Shown: in pieces, positions 6,787-14,421 of the stretch
How the letters are laid out: every line of letters starts with the position of its first letter
How positions within the stretch are numbered: position 1 is the first letter of the stretch
Assembly (NCBI GenBank): GCA_900549185.1
Contig: URNM01000031.1
Coordinates: 1 to 15,645, forward strand
Direction of reading: 5' to 3'
Length of the DNA: 15,645 nucleotides
Source: an uncultured Collinsella sp.
GTDB taxonomy: Bacteria > Actinomycetota > Coriobacteriia > Coriobacteriales > Coriobacteriaceae
The notes under the pieces: generated by a model
What the model was told of the DNA's origin: nothing
What the model saw: the letters and a program-made list of their open reading frames with translations, nothing else
Databases searched by the model: none
Program-made: the position numbers and the translations under genes

Positions 6787-7749
6787 TCACGATTTTCTCA
6801 AGATGTTCGTAATCCAGAGCAAAAGCGCGGTCTGAGAATCGGCCGAACCCTTGAGCGCGAGCTCCACATCAACGGCACCCTCGAGCGCTGCGACGAGCTC
6901 TGCCATCGAAAAGCGACGTGCCCAGGTCAGGTGATTCTTGACCTGCCAGGACTGGAGTTTGAGCGTTGCGGCCAGCTCACGACCCTGTCCGCGCGCATCG
7001 AGCGCCTTGGCAACGATAAGCTCGCGAATGCGGCCGCACAGCAATGTGTACGTCCACACGTAGCTCTTGGCGGGCATTAGATTGAAGAGCTCGAGCGAAC
7101 GGCGCATGTCACGGGCCGAGACCGCATTGAGAAAGTCCCAGGGTTGAACCTCGGCCGTTCGTACAATCCAGCGCTCAACGTCGGCAAGCTCAATCTGGGG
7201 CGCCTCGACCATCTGGGCAAGCTTAGCCAAGTCGTTATCGAGCATGCGCGTGTTTTCACCCGAACGCGAAACGAGCTCCTCGGCGGCCGCCGTCGAGATC
7301 GACTTGCCGTGCTGCGTCGCCATCTGTTGCACGCGGCGCGGTAACTCCCAGCGCTTGGTGCCGGAGCAATCGATCACGGCCTTCTTGTCGATCTTGGCGA
7401 TCGCCTTATACAGGCGCGTGTTCTTGGCAAGCGAGTCGGCGATGATAAGGCAAACCGTCGTGGGGCTGGGACTCGCCAGATAGTCGACAAGCGGCTCGGA
7501 GATCGCTTTGGCGAGTTTTGAGCAGCCGTCAAGGATTACCAGGCGAAACTCGCTGCCCATGGGAAAGGTGTTGAGCGATCCGATAATCGACTCGATATCG
7601 GGGTCTTTGGTCATATCGCGCTCGTCGAGGTTGAATTCGACCATGCCCGTCTTTTCCAGACGCGCCTTCATACGTGAGACAGCATGGTCGCGTTTGACTC
7701 CGTCGGTACCGACGATCAGATATGCCGGCAACAGACCGGTTTCGGACAT
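6787..7749 (-). CDS. holA: DNA polymerase III subunit delta
   Basis: This 320-residue delta subunit of the clamp loader opens the beta sliding clamp during replication. It has the divergent AAA+ fold of HolA without Walker motifs. The N-terminus LPAYLIVGTDGVKRDHAV matches the usual Y-L-hydrophobic-G-D start of the family. The segment QPWDFLNAVSARDMRRSLEL, followed by LLCGRIRELIVAK, is the characteristic linker into the C-terminal collar helices, which end with DSQTALLLWI. The start is ATG at 7749, preceded by a strong GGGAGGGG tract (7756-7763); upstream in-frame codons lack such a site. It follows comEC by 78 nt, the order seen in many Gram-positive genomes (comEA-comEC-holA-rpsT), which strongly supports the identification despite low sequence conservation. 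Confidence 0.93.
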   Translation of the reverse strand: MSETGLLPAYLIVGTDGVKRDHAVSRMKARLEKTGMVEFNLDERDMTKDPDIESIIGSLNTFPMGSEFRLVILDGCSKLAKAISEPLVDYLASPSPTTVCLIIADSLAKNTRLYKAIAKIDKKAVIDCSGTKRWELPRRVQQMATQHGKSISTAAAEELVSRSGENTRMLDNDLAKLAQMVEAPQIELADVERWIVRTAEVQPWDFLNAVSARDMRRSLELFNLMPAKSYVWTYTLLCGRIRELIVAKALDARGQGRELAATLKLQSWQVKNHLTWARRFSMAELVAALEGAVDVELALKGSADSQTALLLWITNILRKS

Positions 7750-7789
7750 CGCGCTCCCCTCCCGCAGACCTTCGTATTCGTTCCGTGCC

Positions 7790-7819
7790 ATTCTAGCCCA
7801 GGGGCCCACCACACGCCAA
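7790..7819 (-). promoter_or_regulatory. Candidate promoter for holA
   Basis: The minus strand has TTGGCG (7814-7819) and TAGAAT (7790-7795) with an 18-nt spacer, matching 4 of 6 and 5 of 6 consensus bases. It lies in the 78-nt gap between the comEC stop and the holA start, so holA could be transcribed when the competence genes are silent. No terminator separates comEC from it. Confidence 0.4.
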
Positions 7820-7827
7820 CGACGTCC

Positions 7828-10131
7828 TCACAGTCGCTGGCATCGCATCGCAAAGCCATTCGCAGTTGGCATGACGGTAATGTCGCCGTATTCGATAGTG
7901 CACGCGAACACGCCGCCCGCATCCTTAACGGCATCGATGCAGGCATCGGACGGATGGCCGTATCGATTCCCCTCGCCCGCACTCGCAAGGGAAAGCTCGG
8001 GCTTCAGGACGTCCAGCAACTCACCATCGACTGAAACCTTGGAGCCGTGATGCCCAAGTTTAAGTACATCGATATCCCCCACCTCCTGCACGAATTCTCG
8101 TTCTTGGCCGAGCTCGGCATCACCTGTGAGGAGTATGCGCAGGCTCTTGCCTTCCTGAACATAAGAGAGCATCAGGACAAGCGAGTCCTCATTTCCCTCG
8201 CCATCCACGGACTCGAATGGCCACATCACGCGGGCGCAAAATGAGCCGATGTCGACCGTATCCCCACGGCGCACCTGCCGATACTCCACGCCAGGTCGGT
8301 TCAATACCTCGGCAGGAGCATCCTCCAACGCATCCGCCGCCACGGCAATCGTTCCGACCGAAAACCGTTCGAGCACGGCAGGCAGACCACCCCAGTGGTC
8401 CTCATCCCAATGCGTCACAAAGACGGCATCGATATGGTGCACGTTATTGCGAACCAACGCCGCTACCACGCGCTCGTCGAGCCCGCAGTCGACGAGTGCT
8501 ACCGCGCCGCCCTGGCGGATAAGAATCGCATCCGCCTGGCCCACATCGAGCACCGTCACCGAAGGCGGAGCGAATCGATCCCAGTAGACGTACGGAATCG
8601 CAGCCAAGAGCACCAGGCATGCAAGCCCCACCGCCATAGGACGTGCACGGGGACGCGGCCACCAGACCAGCAGAACCGCCAGCAAACACGGCACTAGGTA
8701 AATCCACACGCTATCGGGCGACACACTCACGGATGCACCAGGCACGACGGCAAACAGCTGCTCGAAGAACAGCGCGCAACGGGCGGCAATCATGGGCACA
8801 ACGAGCGCCCAGGTCCGCAATGGAGCCACGAGCGAAAAGGGAACCAGCACGATCGACACAGCAAGCAGTACGCTCACCACCGGACCGATGACTGCATTTG
8901 CCAGCGAAGCAATGAGCGAGAACGTACCGAAGGCAGGAATGGTAATGGGAAGTGTTGCCAGTTGCGAGCACAGCGTGACGGAAAGTATGTTGGCAACGCC
9001 CGATGGCACACCCAGCTCACCCAAAGCGTAGGTAGCATACGGGCAAAAGCACAGGATGGCAAAGACGCTGGCACATGAAAGCTGAAAGCCCATCTCGAAC
9101 AGCACCGTCGGCCTCAGTAGCACAAAGATGGACATGGTTACGAAGAGTGCCGATGCGCCGTGCCGACGACGACCCGCTCCGTTTACGACAAGCGTCGCGA
9201 ACACCATGCAGCACGCGCGCACGGCCGAGGGAGACGCGCCCGTAAAGGCAGCGTAGCCCACAAGCGTTATCGCCAATATCACCCGCTGAAAACCACGTGA
9301 GCACCGAGTCTTTTGCAATACGCCCTCGATCACAAACCCCACGATAGCCAGATGGCTGCCCGAGACGGCGATAAGATGCGCCGTTCCCGTCACCGAAAAC
9401 CAGTCGCCCGCCGGCTGGGCGCGCAGCTCGGCCGAACGACCACAGACGACACCGGCTATGAGCGCACGTGCCGGGTCGGTCGCAGGCGCGATGGACGCAA
9501 GCAGCCAATTTCGCAGCCGAAGCAGCGGCCCCGGAGAGCCCTCATCGACCGACACAATCCGAACGGCTTTAACCTTGCGCACCTCGCCTCGGAGCACGCG
9601 CGATCGTCCATACGCATCGTTCTCAAAACGTGAAACGCGACCGATAACACGCACGTGCGCCCCGACCTTAAGCTCGAGGTCGCACGATAGGCGAACCGTT
9701 GCCAAGTTCTTACCGCCCGCACGTGCCTCGCAGGTATAGGAATACACGTCGTCGTTTATGGATGGATCGCCCTGCACGACAAACTCGAAGCCGCTTGCCG
9801 CTCGACCGTCGAGCGCCTTCGAGGCGCTGAGCGCGCCCGCAGCCCACCACGCCGAGACGATCGCTCCCGCCACGAGACCGACGGACGCGGCATACAGCCA
9901 CCGCTTCCAAGGAGCAAGCGGCGCACAAAATTGAGCCAGCACAACGAATACCGCCGCCGCAACGGGAATGGCCCATAGCAGCCCGACCGCCGGCGCCTGC
10001 TCCCTCAGCAGCACATCAGCGGCCACGTTGAGCACCAAGGCGCAGCTCATGCACACGCCGGCACACAGAGCCATCGTCCACGGCATCAAGGGCCGCGGAG
10101 GCATCACATGCTCGCGCTCTGTCGCACTCAT
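7828..10131 (-). CDS. comEC: ComEC/Rec2 competence channel protein with C-terminal metallo-beta-lactamase-like domain
   Basis: This 767-residue protein is the inner-membrane channel that brings single-stranded DNA into the cytoplasm during natural transformation. Two to three N-terminal membrane helices (to about 100) are followed by a soluble OB-like region (about 110-200). The polytopic competence domain (about 215-480) includes GTAHLIAVSGSHLAIVGF and a long series of helices. After two more helices, a metallo-beta-lactamase-like domain begins near 524 with VTVLDVGQADAILI. Its metal ligand motifs are HWDEDHWGG (574-582), LLTGD (to 671) and GHHGS (693-697), so the domain looks catalytically intact, consistent with a role in strand degradation. 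The start is ATG at 10131, whose ATGA overlaps the comEA stop; two in-frame ATGs (10143 and 10104) are less likely. All three ComEC modules are present and unbroken, so the gene appears functional. Confidence 0.96.
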   Translation of the reverse strand: MSATEREHVMPPRPLMPWTMALCAGVCMSCALVLNVAADVLLREQAPAVGLLWAIPVAAAVFVVLAQFCAPLAPWKRWLYAASVGLVAGAIVSAWWAAGALSASKALDGRAASGFEFVVQGDPSINDDVYSYTCEARAGGKNLATVRLSCDLELKVGAHVRVIGRVSRFENDAYGRSRVLRGEVRKVKAVRIVSVDEGSPGPLLRLRNWLLASIAPATDPARALIAGVVCGRSAELRAQPAGDWFSVTGTAHLIAVSGSHLAIVGFVIEGVLQKTRCSRGFQRVILAITLVGYAAFTGASPSAVRACCMVFATLVVNGAGRRRHGASALFVTMSIFVLLRPTVLFEMGFQLSCASVFAILCFCPYATYALGELGVPSGVANILSVTLCSQLATLPITIPAFGTFSLIASLANAVIGPVVSVLLAVSIVLVPFSLVAPLRTWALVVPMIAARCALFFEQLFAVVPGASVSVSPDSVWIYLVPCLLAVLLVWWPRPRARPMAVGLACLVLLAAIPYVYWDRFAPPSVTVLDVGQADAILIRQGGAVALVDCGLDERVVAALVRNNVHHIDAVFVTHWDEDHWGGLPAVLERFSVGTIAVAADALEDAPAEVLNRPGVEYRQVRRGDTVDIGSFCARVMWPFESVDGEGNEDSLVLMLSYVQEGKSLRILLTGDAELGQEREFVQEVGDIDVLKLGHHGSKVSVDGELLDVLKPELSLASAGEGNRYGHPSDACIDAVKDAGGVFACTIEYGDITVMPTANGFAMRCQRL

Positions 10132-10841
10132 ACGCAGATGCAATCTTTGATTTTGGCAAGCTTCTTCTCGCCGATTCCCGACACACGCATCAGATCGTCA
10201 ACCGAGGCAAAAGCACCGTTCTTTGTCCGTTCATCGATAATCGACTGGGCCATGGAGGGACCGATGCCCGGGAGCGTCTGCAGCTCTGCCGCGCTTGCCG
10301 TATTGATGTTGACTAGGCCCGTTGCGCCACTCACGCCCAATGATGCGGAAGCCCCACCATCAACACCGGCTTCCGCAATGGACGCCTGCTGCTCCCCCAC
10401 CGTTGGAACGTGAATCTTCTGCCCATCGACGACCTTAGATGCCCGGTTAAGCCCCGTAACGTCTGCCTCGGGCGTAAGCCCGCCGGCGGCATCAATCGCC
10501 TGAGCCACCCGCGCGCCGTCCTTGAGACGATATACACCGGGCGACACAACGGCGCCGTCGACATCGACATAGACCTCTGCCGCGGCAGAAGCCTTAGCCG
10601 AAGAACCTTCGGATGTCTTTCCGCTCGAGGCATCACCGGATCCCGGCTCCACCAACGAGCCTGAACCGTCAGTGCGCTCAAACGACACGCCACCGGCACC
10701 GCCGCCAAGGTTCGCCATCGCCAGTCCACTCGCCATCGCAATGACGACCAGTATCGCCATCACCACTGCCTTATGACCGAACAGCTTGTCCGCCAAGCGG
10801 TCCATCCGTTTGACTCGTTCGTGTTGTTCGCGCTGCGCCAT
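10128..10841 (-). CDS. comEA: ComEA, competence DNA receptor (SLBB and helix-hairpin-helix)
   Basis: This 237-residue protein is the membrane-anchored double-stranded DNA receptor of natural transformation. A short basic N-terminus precedes one membrane helix (about 23-44). A low-complexity Gly/Ser linker spans about 45-88, and an SLBB domain covers about 90-147 (VYVDVDGAVVSPGVYRL). A second linker leads to the tandem helix-hairpin-helix DNA-binding domain at about 175-237: LVNINTASAAELQTLPGIGP, then VSGIGEKKLAKIK. This is the standard Gram-positive ComEA order. The start is ATG at 10841, with GGGAGG (10849-10854) seven bases upstream; an in-frame upstream extension is not supported. Its stop overlaps the comEC start by 4 nt (ATGA), indicating coupled translation with the channel protein. 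Confidence 0.95.
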   Translation of the reverse strand: MAQREQHERVKRMDRLADKLFGHKAVVMAILVVIAMASGLAMANLGGGAGGVSFERTDGSGSLVEPGSGDASSGKTSEGSSAKASAAAEVYVDVDGAVVSPGVYRLKDGARVAQAIDAAGGLTPEADVTGLNRASKVVDGQKIHVPTVGEQQASIAEAGVDGGASASLGVSGATGLVNINTASAAELQTLPGIGPSMAQSIIDERTKNGAFASVDDLMRVSGIGEKKLAKIKDCICV

Positions 10842-10896
10842 AGCAAAACCTCCCAACACCATCGTGTCAGGAAAGGAGCTCCACAACAGCCACGCT

Positions 10897-10939
10897 CCAA
10901 AACCGGTTTTAACGGTCAAACCAAAAACCGACCAAAACC
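10897..10939 (-). repeat. GGTTTT(T)GG repeat cluster in the comEA upstream region
   Basis: The minus strand carries three copies of GGTTTT(T)GG at 10932-10939, 10921-10929 and 10897-10904. The last overlaps the 12-bp perfect palindrome AAAACCGGTTTT (10899-10910). The cluster lies 56-98 nt before the comEA start, within the 213-nt thiI-comEA gap. The first two copies give four GG pairs with loops of 4, 2 and 5 nt, compatible with a two-layer G-quadruplex. The remainder of the gap shows no convincing promoter or gene to me. An operator, a structured leader or chance are all possible. Confidence 0.4.
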
Positions 10940-11011
10940 TTGCACAAATCTGTCCATTTATTCAGGCACACGTCAGCAAATGAACACTTAGCCGCAAAAT
11001 GCCCAGATAGC

Positions 11012-11041
11012 AAAAGGCCGACGATGCAGGCGCATCGTCGG
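11012..11041 (-). terminator. Rho-independent terminator downstream of thiI
   Basis: A perfect 10-bp stem (11018-11027 with 11032-11041, arm CCGACGATGC) encloses a 4-nt loop. On the minus strand it is followed by CC and four T residues (11012-11015). It begins 13 nt after the thiI stop and closes the mihF-gmk-rpoZ-thiI unit. The T-tract is short but the stem is strong. Confidence 0.8.
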
Positions 11042-11054
11042 TCTATGCACAAAT

Positions 11055-12299
11055 TTACTCGTGATCTTGGTAAATCTCACGCGGAGCAAGCTCCGAATGT
11101 TTGCGTTTTAAGGTCTTAGGGGCCTTATACGTGTTGCTGGAGAAGTCAATGTACTCGGTCTGCTTAAGCAGACGCTCGATCATCTCCTCGTGGTCGAACA
11201 GCTCCCAGGCCTCGTGCACGGCATCGAGTTTGGCGTGCGTCTCGGGACGACGCGGCATAAACAGCGTGCAGCAGTCGGGCGCCGCCTCGGTGGAAATATC
11301 GAACGTGCCGATCTCCTGAGCGCGCGCAATGATCTCCTGCTTGTCCGAACCGATGAGAGGGCGGAACACGGGGATCTTCACGGCCTCGTTGACGGCCATG
11401 ATGTTCTCAAGCGTTTGGGAGGCAACCTGCCCAAGCGATTCGCCCGTAACGATGGCCTTGGCGCCCTCGATGTGTGCAATGCGCTCGGCAACCGAATACA
11501 TAATGCGGCGATACATGATCACGCGCAGGTTGCTGGGACAGGTGACCGAAATCTCACGCTGGCAGTCGCCAAACGGCACCACGTACAGGCGGCCGATCTG
11601 GACACCCGGCTCAAGCGCACGGATGATGTCCTGCACCAAATACTCGCTCGTGTCGGGCGTCTGCGGACGACCGGAGAAATGTACCGGCACGCACACCGCG
11701 CCGCGACGCGCGAGCATCCAGGTCGCCACCGGAGAATCGATACCCGACGACAGCAGCGTCACGACCTTGCCGGCAGAACCCACCGGCAGACCGCCCACGC
11801 CGCGCTCGGAGCGCGCGTACACATAAACGCTACCCTGGACCACCAGTACGTGCACCATCGCATCGGGGTCGTGCATTTGAACCTTTTTATCGGGGAAGGC
11901 CTCACACAGCACCTCGCCCACCTGACGATTGATGTCAATCGAGGTGAGCTCATAGTCGGTATTGGAACGCTTGGCGTGCACCTTAAACGAATCGAAGGAA
12001 CCAAACTCGCGCAGCGCCTTCACGGCGGCGGCGCAGTACTCCTGCGGGTCGCGGTTGGTGTGATACGCCAAAGACACACGGGCAACGCCGGGAACGGTGC
12101 GAATGACACGCGCCGCCTCATCGGCCTGATGCTCGTTAAAGGTCACGAGGATATAACCGGAAATTCGAGACACGGCATTCACGGAAAAGGCGGCCAAGGC
12201 CGCCTTGATGTTATCCATGAGGATATGCTCAAAATGTGCGCGGTTCTTACCCTTCAGTCCAACCTCGTGATAGTGGACCAGGCAGACGCGAGCCGCCAT
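11055..12299 (-). CDS. thiI: tRNA 4-thiouridine synthase ThiI (no rhodanese domain)
   Basis: This 414-residue enzyme adenylates U8 of tRNA and transfers sulfur to make 4-thiouridine, and can contribute to thiamine thiazole synthesis. The N-terminal ferredoxin-like region begins CLVHYHEVGLKGKNR and runs into a THUMP RNA-binding domain (about 55-165). The PP-loop pyrophosphatase motif is LLSSGIDSPVA (182-192), with Ser where most family members have Gly (SGGIDSP). A Cys pair in PDCCTLFMP (341-349) matches the conserved site of rhodanese-less ThiI proteins. Unlike the E. coli enzyme (482 residues), it ends without a rhodanese domain, so sulfur probably comes directly from a NifS-like desulfurase. 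The ATG abuts the rpoZ stop with no gap, so translation is probably coupled. Family assignment is secure; the effect of the PP-loop variant is unknown. Confidence 0.95.
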   Translation of the reverse strand: MAARVCLVHYHEVGLKGKNRAHFEHILMDNIKAALAAFSVNAVSRISGYILVTFNEHQADEAARVIRTVPGVARVSLAYHTNRDPQEYCAAAVKALREFGSFDSFKVHAKRSNTDYELTSIDINRQVGEVLCEAFPDKKVQMHDPDAMVHVLVVQGSVYVYARSERGVGGLPVGSAGKVVTLLSSGIDSPVATWMLARRGAVCVPVHFSGRPQTPDTSEYLVQDIIRALEPGVQIGRLYVVPFGDCQREISVTCPSNLRVIMYRRIMYSVAERIAHIEGAKAIVTGESLGQVASQTLENIMAVNEAVKIPVFRPLIGSDKQEIIARAQEIGTFDISTEAAPDCCTLFMPRRPETHAKLDAVHEAWELFDHEEMIERLLKQTEYIDFSSNTYKAPKTLKRKHSELAPREIYQDHE

Positions 12300-12581
12300 T
12301 TAGGCTTCAGCAACCTTGTGGCCGAGCGCCTTCTCGTAACGGGCCTCGTCGTAAGAGATGTCGCCGTCGACAATCTCGTCCATAGCCATCGAAATGGTAT
12401 CGGCACCGGAAAGCCCGATGGTGATGTCATCGACATCCTGGACGGCAAGCACGCGGTTGTGCTGGCCACGCAGCATGCTGTTAATGTCGCAGGCGCGCTT
12501 GGAGGCAAGCGAAGCGAGCAGGAAGCGGTTGTGATCGGTCTTCTCCAGAAGATCGTCAATGCAAGGCTTTACAACGGACAC
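12300..12581 (-). CDS. rpoZ: DNA-directed RNA polymerase subunit omega
   Basis: This 93-residue omega subunit helps fold and stabilise the beta' subunit of RNA polymerase. The central segment NRFLLASLASKRACDINSM is the family core, corresponding to the conserved R-x-x-L-x-x-x-x-x-x-R-A pattern. An acidic C-terminus follows, as usual. The start is GTG at 12581, five bases after the gmk stop, with GAGG immediately upstream and AAAGGA further back. Its place behind gmk is the standard actinobacterial and Gram-positive arrangement. thiI follows with zero spacing. Confidence 0.93.
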   Translation of the reverse strand: MSVVKPCIDDLLEKTDHNRFLLASLASKRACDINSMLRGQHNRVLAVQDVDDITIGLSGADTISMAMDEIVDGDISYDEARYEKALGHKVAEA

Positions 12582-12586
12582 GGACC

Positions 12587-13156
12587 TCAGATCCTTTCAT
12601 GCATATCGAGAACGCGGACGAGCTCATCGGTCGCGCGGTCGAGATCGTCATTAACCACGACGTCGTCGTAGCGGTCGGCAAGGGCAAGCTCATCGGCGGC
12701 GTTTGCCATACGCAGCTCAATCGTCTCGGGCGTCTCGGTACCGCGACCGACCAGGCGCTCGCGGAGTACCTCAAGCGAAGGCGGCTTGATAAAGATCAAC
12801 ACGGCCTCGGGGAAACGCTCCTTCACCTGCAGGGCGCCCTGGACATCGATCTCCAAAATCAGAGATGCGCCAGAGGCGAGCTTGGATGTGACCTCGCTCA
12901 CCAACGTGCCGTAGCAGTTACCGTGGACCTCGGCCCACTCAACAAACTCACCGTTTGCCACGCGGCGGTCGAACTCCTCGCGCGTCAGAAAAAAGTAGTT
13001 GACGCCGTCGACCTCACCTTTGCGTGGTGCTCGCGTGGTAGCCGAAACCGTCAGGCCCAGGTTCGAGCGGCGCTCGCGCACACGAGTGACGAGCGTACCC
13101 TTCCCTGCGCCTGACGGTCCAGAAATCACAAAGAGCTTGGAATCCTGAGCGCTCAC
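12587..13156 (-). CDS. gmk: Guanylate kinase
   Basis: This 189-residue cytoplasmic enzyme phosphorylates GMP to GDP with ATP, feeding GTP and dGTP synthesis. The Walker A loop GPSGAGKG is at 13-20. The GMP-binding stretch VSATTRAPRKGEVDGVNYFF follows, with the conserved Ser/Arg pair, and then FVEWAEVHGNCYGT. ILEIDVQGALQVK is the Walker B-like region. The length is normal. The start is GTG at 13156, directly after the mihF stop (no gap). No strong ribosome-binding site is visible, so it is probably translated by coupling with mihF. The mihF-gmk-rpoZ order is that of Mycobacterium and many other actinobacteria. Confidence 0.97.
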   Translation of the reverse strand: MSAQDSKLFVISGPSGAGKGTLVTRVRERRSNLGLTVSATTRAPRKGEVDGVNYFFLTREEFDRRVANGEFVEWAEVHGNCYGTLVSEVTSKLASGASLILEIDVQGALQVKERFPEAVLIFIKPPSLEVLRERLVGRGTETPETIELRMANAADELALADRYDDVVVNDDLDRATDELVRVLDMHERI

Positions 13157-13465
13157 TTATTTGGTCAGCTGCTCGAGGAGCTGCTCGCGCTGACGGACGC
13201 CGAGGCCCTGGACGCGACGGGTAGCGGAGATACCAAGCTCCTCCATGATCTTGGCGGCCTTGGCCTTGCCATAACCAGGAAGAGACTCGATGAGGGTGGA
13301 AACCTTCATGCGGGAAGCGATGGGGTCATCGGAGTTGAGCACGGACTCGAGGGACTTCTCGCCCTTCTTGATCTGCTCGCGAAGCTCAGCGCGGGCGTGA
13401 CGTGCGGCAGCAGCCTTCTCAAGAGCCTGCTTACGCTGCTCATCGGTAAGCTGAGGGAGTGCCAT
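13157..13465 (-). CDS. mihF: Integration host factor, actinobacterial type (mIHF)
   Basis: This 102-residue nucleoid-associated protein belongs to the family of mycobacterial integration host factor, which bends DNA and is required for L5 phage integration. It is unrelated to the HU/IHF alpha-beta fold. A charged N-terminal helix (about 8-38, rich in Lys, Glu and Ala) precedes the conserved helix-two-turn-helix-like region LPGYGKAKAAKIMEELGISA (62-81), then TRRVQGLG. The start is ATG at 13465, five bases after GGAGG (13471-13475); an in-frame codon four residues upstream lacks such spacing. It is the first gene of the mihF-gmk-rpoZ-thiI unit and has an inverted repeat overlapping its best -10 element. 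The family is characteristic of Actinomycetota, which helps place the organism. Confidence 0.95.
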   Translation of the reverse strand: MALPQLTDEQRKQALEKAAAARHARAELREQIKKGEKSLESVLNSDDPIASRMKVSTLIESLPGYGKAKAAKIMEELGISATRRVQGLGVRQREQLLEQLTK

Positions 13466-13506
13466 TCGTACCTCCAAATAGTTGGGTTATATCTGATTCA
13501 ATAATT

Positions 13507-13538
13507 GGCATTTTAGCACGTAGAACGTACAAAATGCC
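13507..13538 (-). promoter_or_regulatory. Dyad with embedded extended -10 upstream of mihF
   Basis: GGCATTTT-GTACG pairs with CGTGC-AAAATGCC around a 5-nt loop with one bulged base: 8 perfect pairs, then 5 more with one wobble. The minus strand also reads TGCTAAAAT (13510-13518) inside the right arm, an extended -10 element 45 nt before the mihF start; no good -35 is present. The dyad is not followed by a T-run on the minus strand, so it does not look like a terminator in that direction. An operator at the promoter, or a 5' leader structure if transcription starts further upstream, both fit. Confidence 0.4.
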
Positions 13539-13601
13539 CAATCGCGGCTCCATAGGTTAGACGATACCCGCAAAAAGTGCAATATACTGCGCCCAAAGTT
13601 A

Positions 13602-13659
13602 AGCCCCTGACCTGCGATTCCACACAAAGGATGGGAAAGTTTACGCAGGCACAGGGGCT
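13602..13659 (-). terminator. Long imperfect hairpin downstream of pyrF, probable terminator or structured RNA
   Basis: AGCCCCTG (13602-13609) pairs with CAGGGGCT (13652-13659), and CCTGCG (13611-13616) with CGCAGG (13644-13649), leaving a small internal loop and a 27-nt apical region. On the minus strand the hairpin starts 45 nt after the pyrF stop and is followed by TTAACTTT, a poor T-tract. On the plus strand it is followed by ATTTTG. It probably ends the pyr transcript, but the large stem and weak T-run leave room for another role. The rest of this 239-nt gap holds only the mihF control region. Confidence 0.5.
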
Positions 13660-13704
13660 ATTTTGTGCTAATGAGACCCAAAAGTGGTGACTTAGGGGAA
13701 TCTT

Positions 13705-14421
13705 TTAGGCGACGTTTTCGACCAGCTCGGCGACGATGGCGTCAAAGGCGGCAACCGGATCGTCGGCGCCGGTGATGGGACGGCCCACCACAATGTGGCT
13801 CGCACCGCGCTCGATAGCCTGGGAAGGCGTCGCCACGCGGGACTGGTCACCAAGGGCGGCACCCACCGGACGCACACCCGGAGTCACGATCAGGGCATCA
13901 GGGCCCAGCAGCTCACGCATGTCGTGAGCCTCCATCGGCGAGCACACAATGCCATCGATGCCGTTGGCCTGAGCGAGCTTTGCCAGGCGGGCGGCCTCCT
14001 CGGCCACGGGCGACTCGACGCCGATCTCGCTCAAGGCATCCTGATTCATGCTCGTGAGCACGGTGATGGCGACGAGCTTGGCGCGGTCCTCGCGCGCCTC
14101 CTCGGCACCCTCGCGGCAGGCAGCGAGCATGGCGCCCGAACCCAAGCCGTGAACCGAGAGCAGGTCGGCACCGGCAAGCGAGGCCGAACGGGCGGCACCG
14201 CGAACCTGATGCGGAATATCATGGAACTTAAGGTCAAGGAAGACCTTAAAGCCCAGGTCCTTAAAGGTCTTGACGATCTCGGGGCCCTCAGCGTAATAGA
14301 GCGTCATACCAACCTTAAGCCAGGCGGCATGGCCCGAAAGCTCGTGGGCGAGCTCGAGCGCACGCTCACGATCGCAGTCGAGGGCGACGATTACGCGGTC
14401 GCGGGCATCGGTCTCTAGCAT
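13705..14421 (-). CDS. pyrF: Orotidine 5'-phosphate decarboxylase
   Basis: This 238-residue TIM-barrel enzyme decarboxylates OMP to UMP, the last step of de novo pyrimidine synthesis. The N-terminal strand VIVALDCD carries the first substrate Asp. DLKFHDIP (63-70) contains the catalytic Asp-Lys-Asp set (Asp63, Lys65, Asp68). TPGVRP and VVGRPIT near the C-terminus form the phosphate-binding loops. The length fits the group I bacterial family. The ATG at 14421 overlaps the end of pyrD by 7 nt, and AGGTG lies upstream within pyrD, indicating coupled translation. It is the third gene of a pyrK-pyrD-pyrF unit. Confidence 0.97.
   Translation of the reverse strand: MLETDARDRVIVALDCDRERALELAHELSGHAAWLKVGMTLYYAEGPEIVKTFKDLGFKVFLDLKFHDIPHQVRGAARSASLAGADLLSVHGLGSGAMLAACREGAEEAREDRAKLVAITVLTSMNQDALSEIGVESPVAEEAARLAKLAQANGIDGIVCSPMEAHDMRELLGPDALIVTPGVRPVGAALGDQSRVATPSQAIERGASHIVVGRPITGADDPVAAFDAIVAELVENVA

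Noticed and set aside
13602..13659. tRNA or known riboswitch in the pyrF-mihF gap
   Set aside because: The stem does not form a cloverleaf and I recognise no conserved riboswitch core; kept only as a hairpin.
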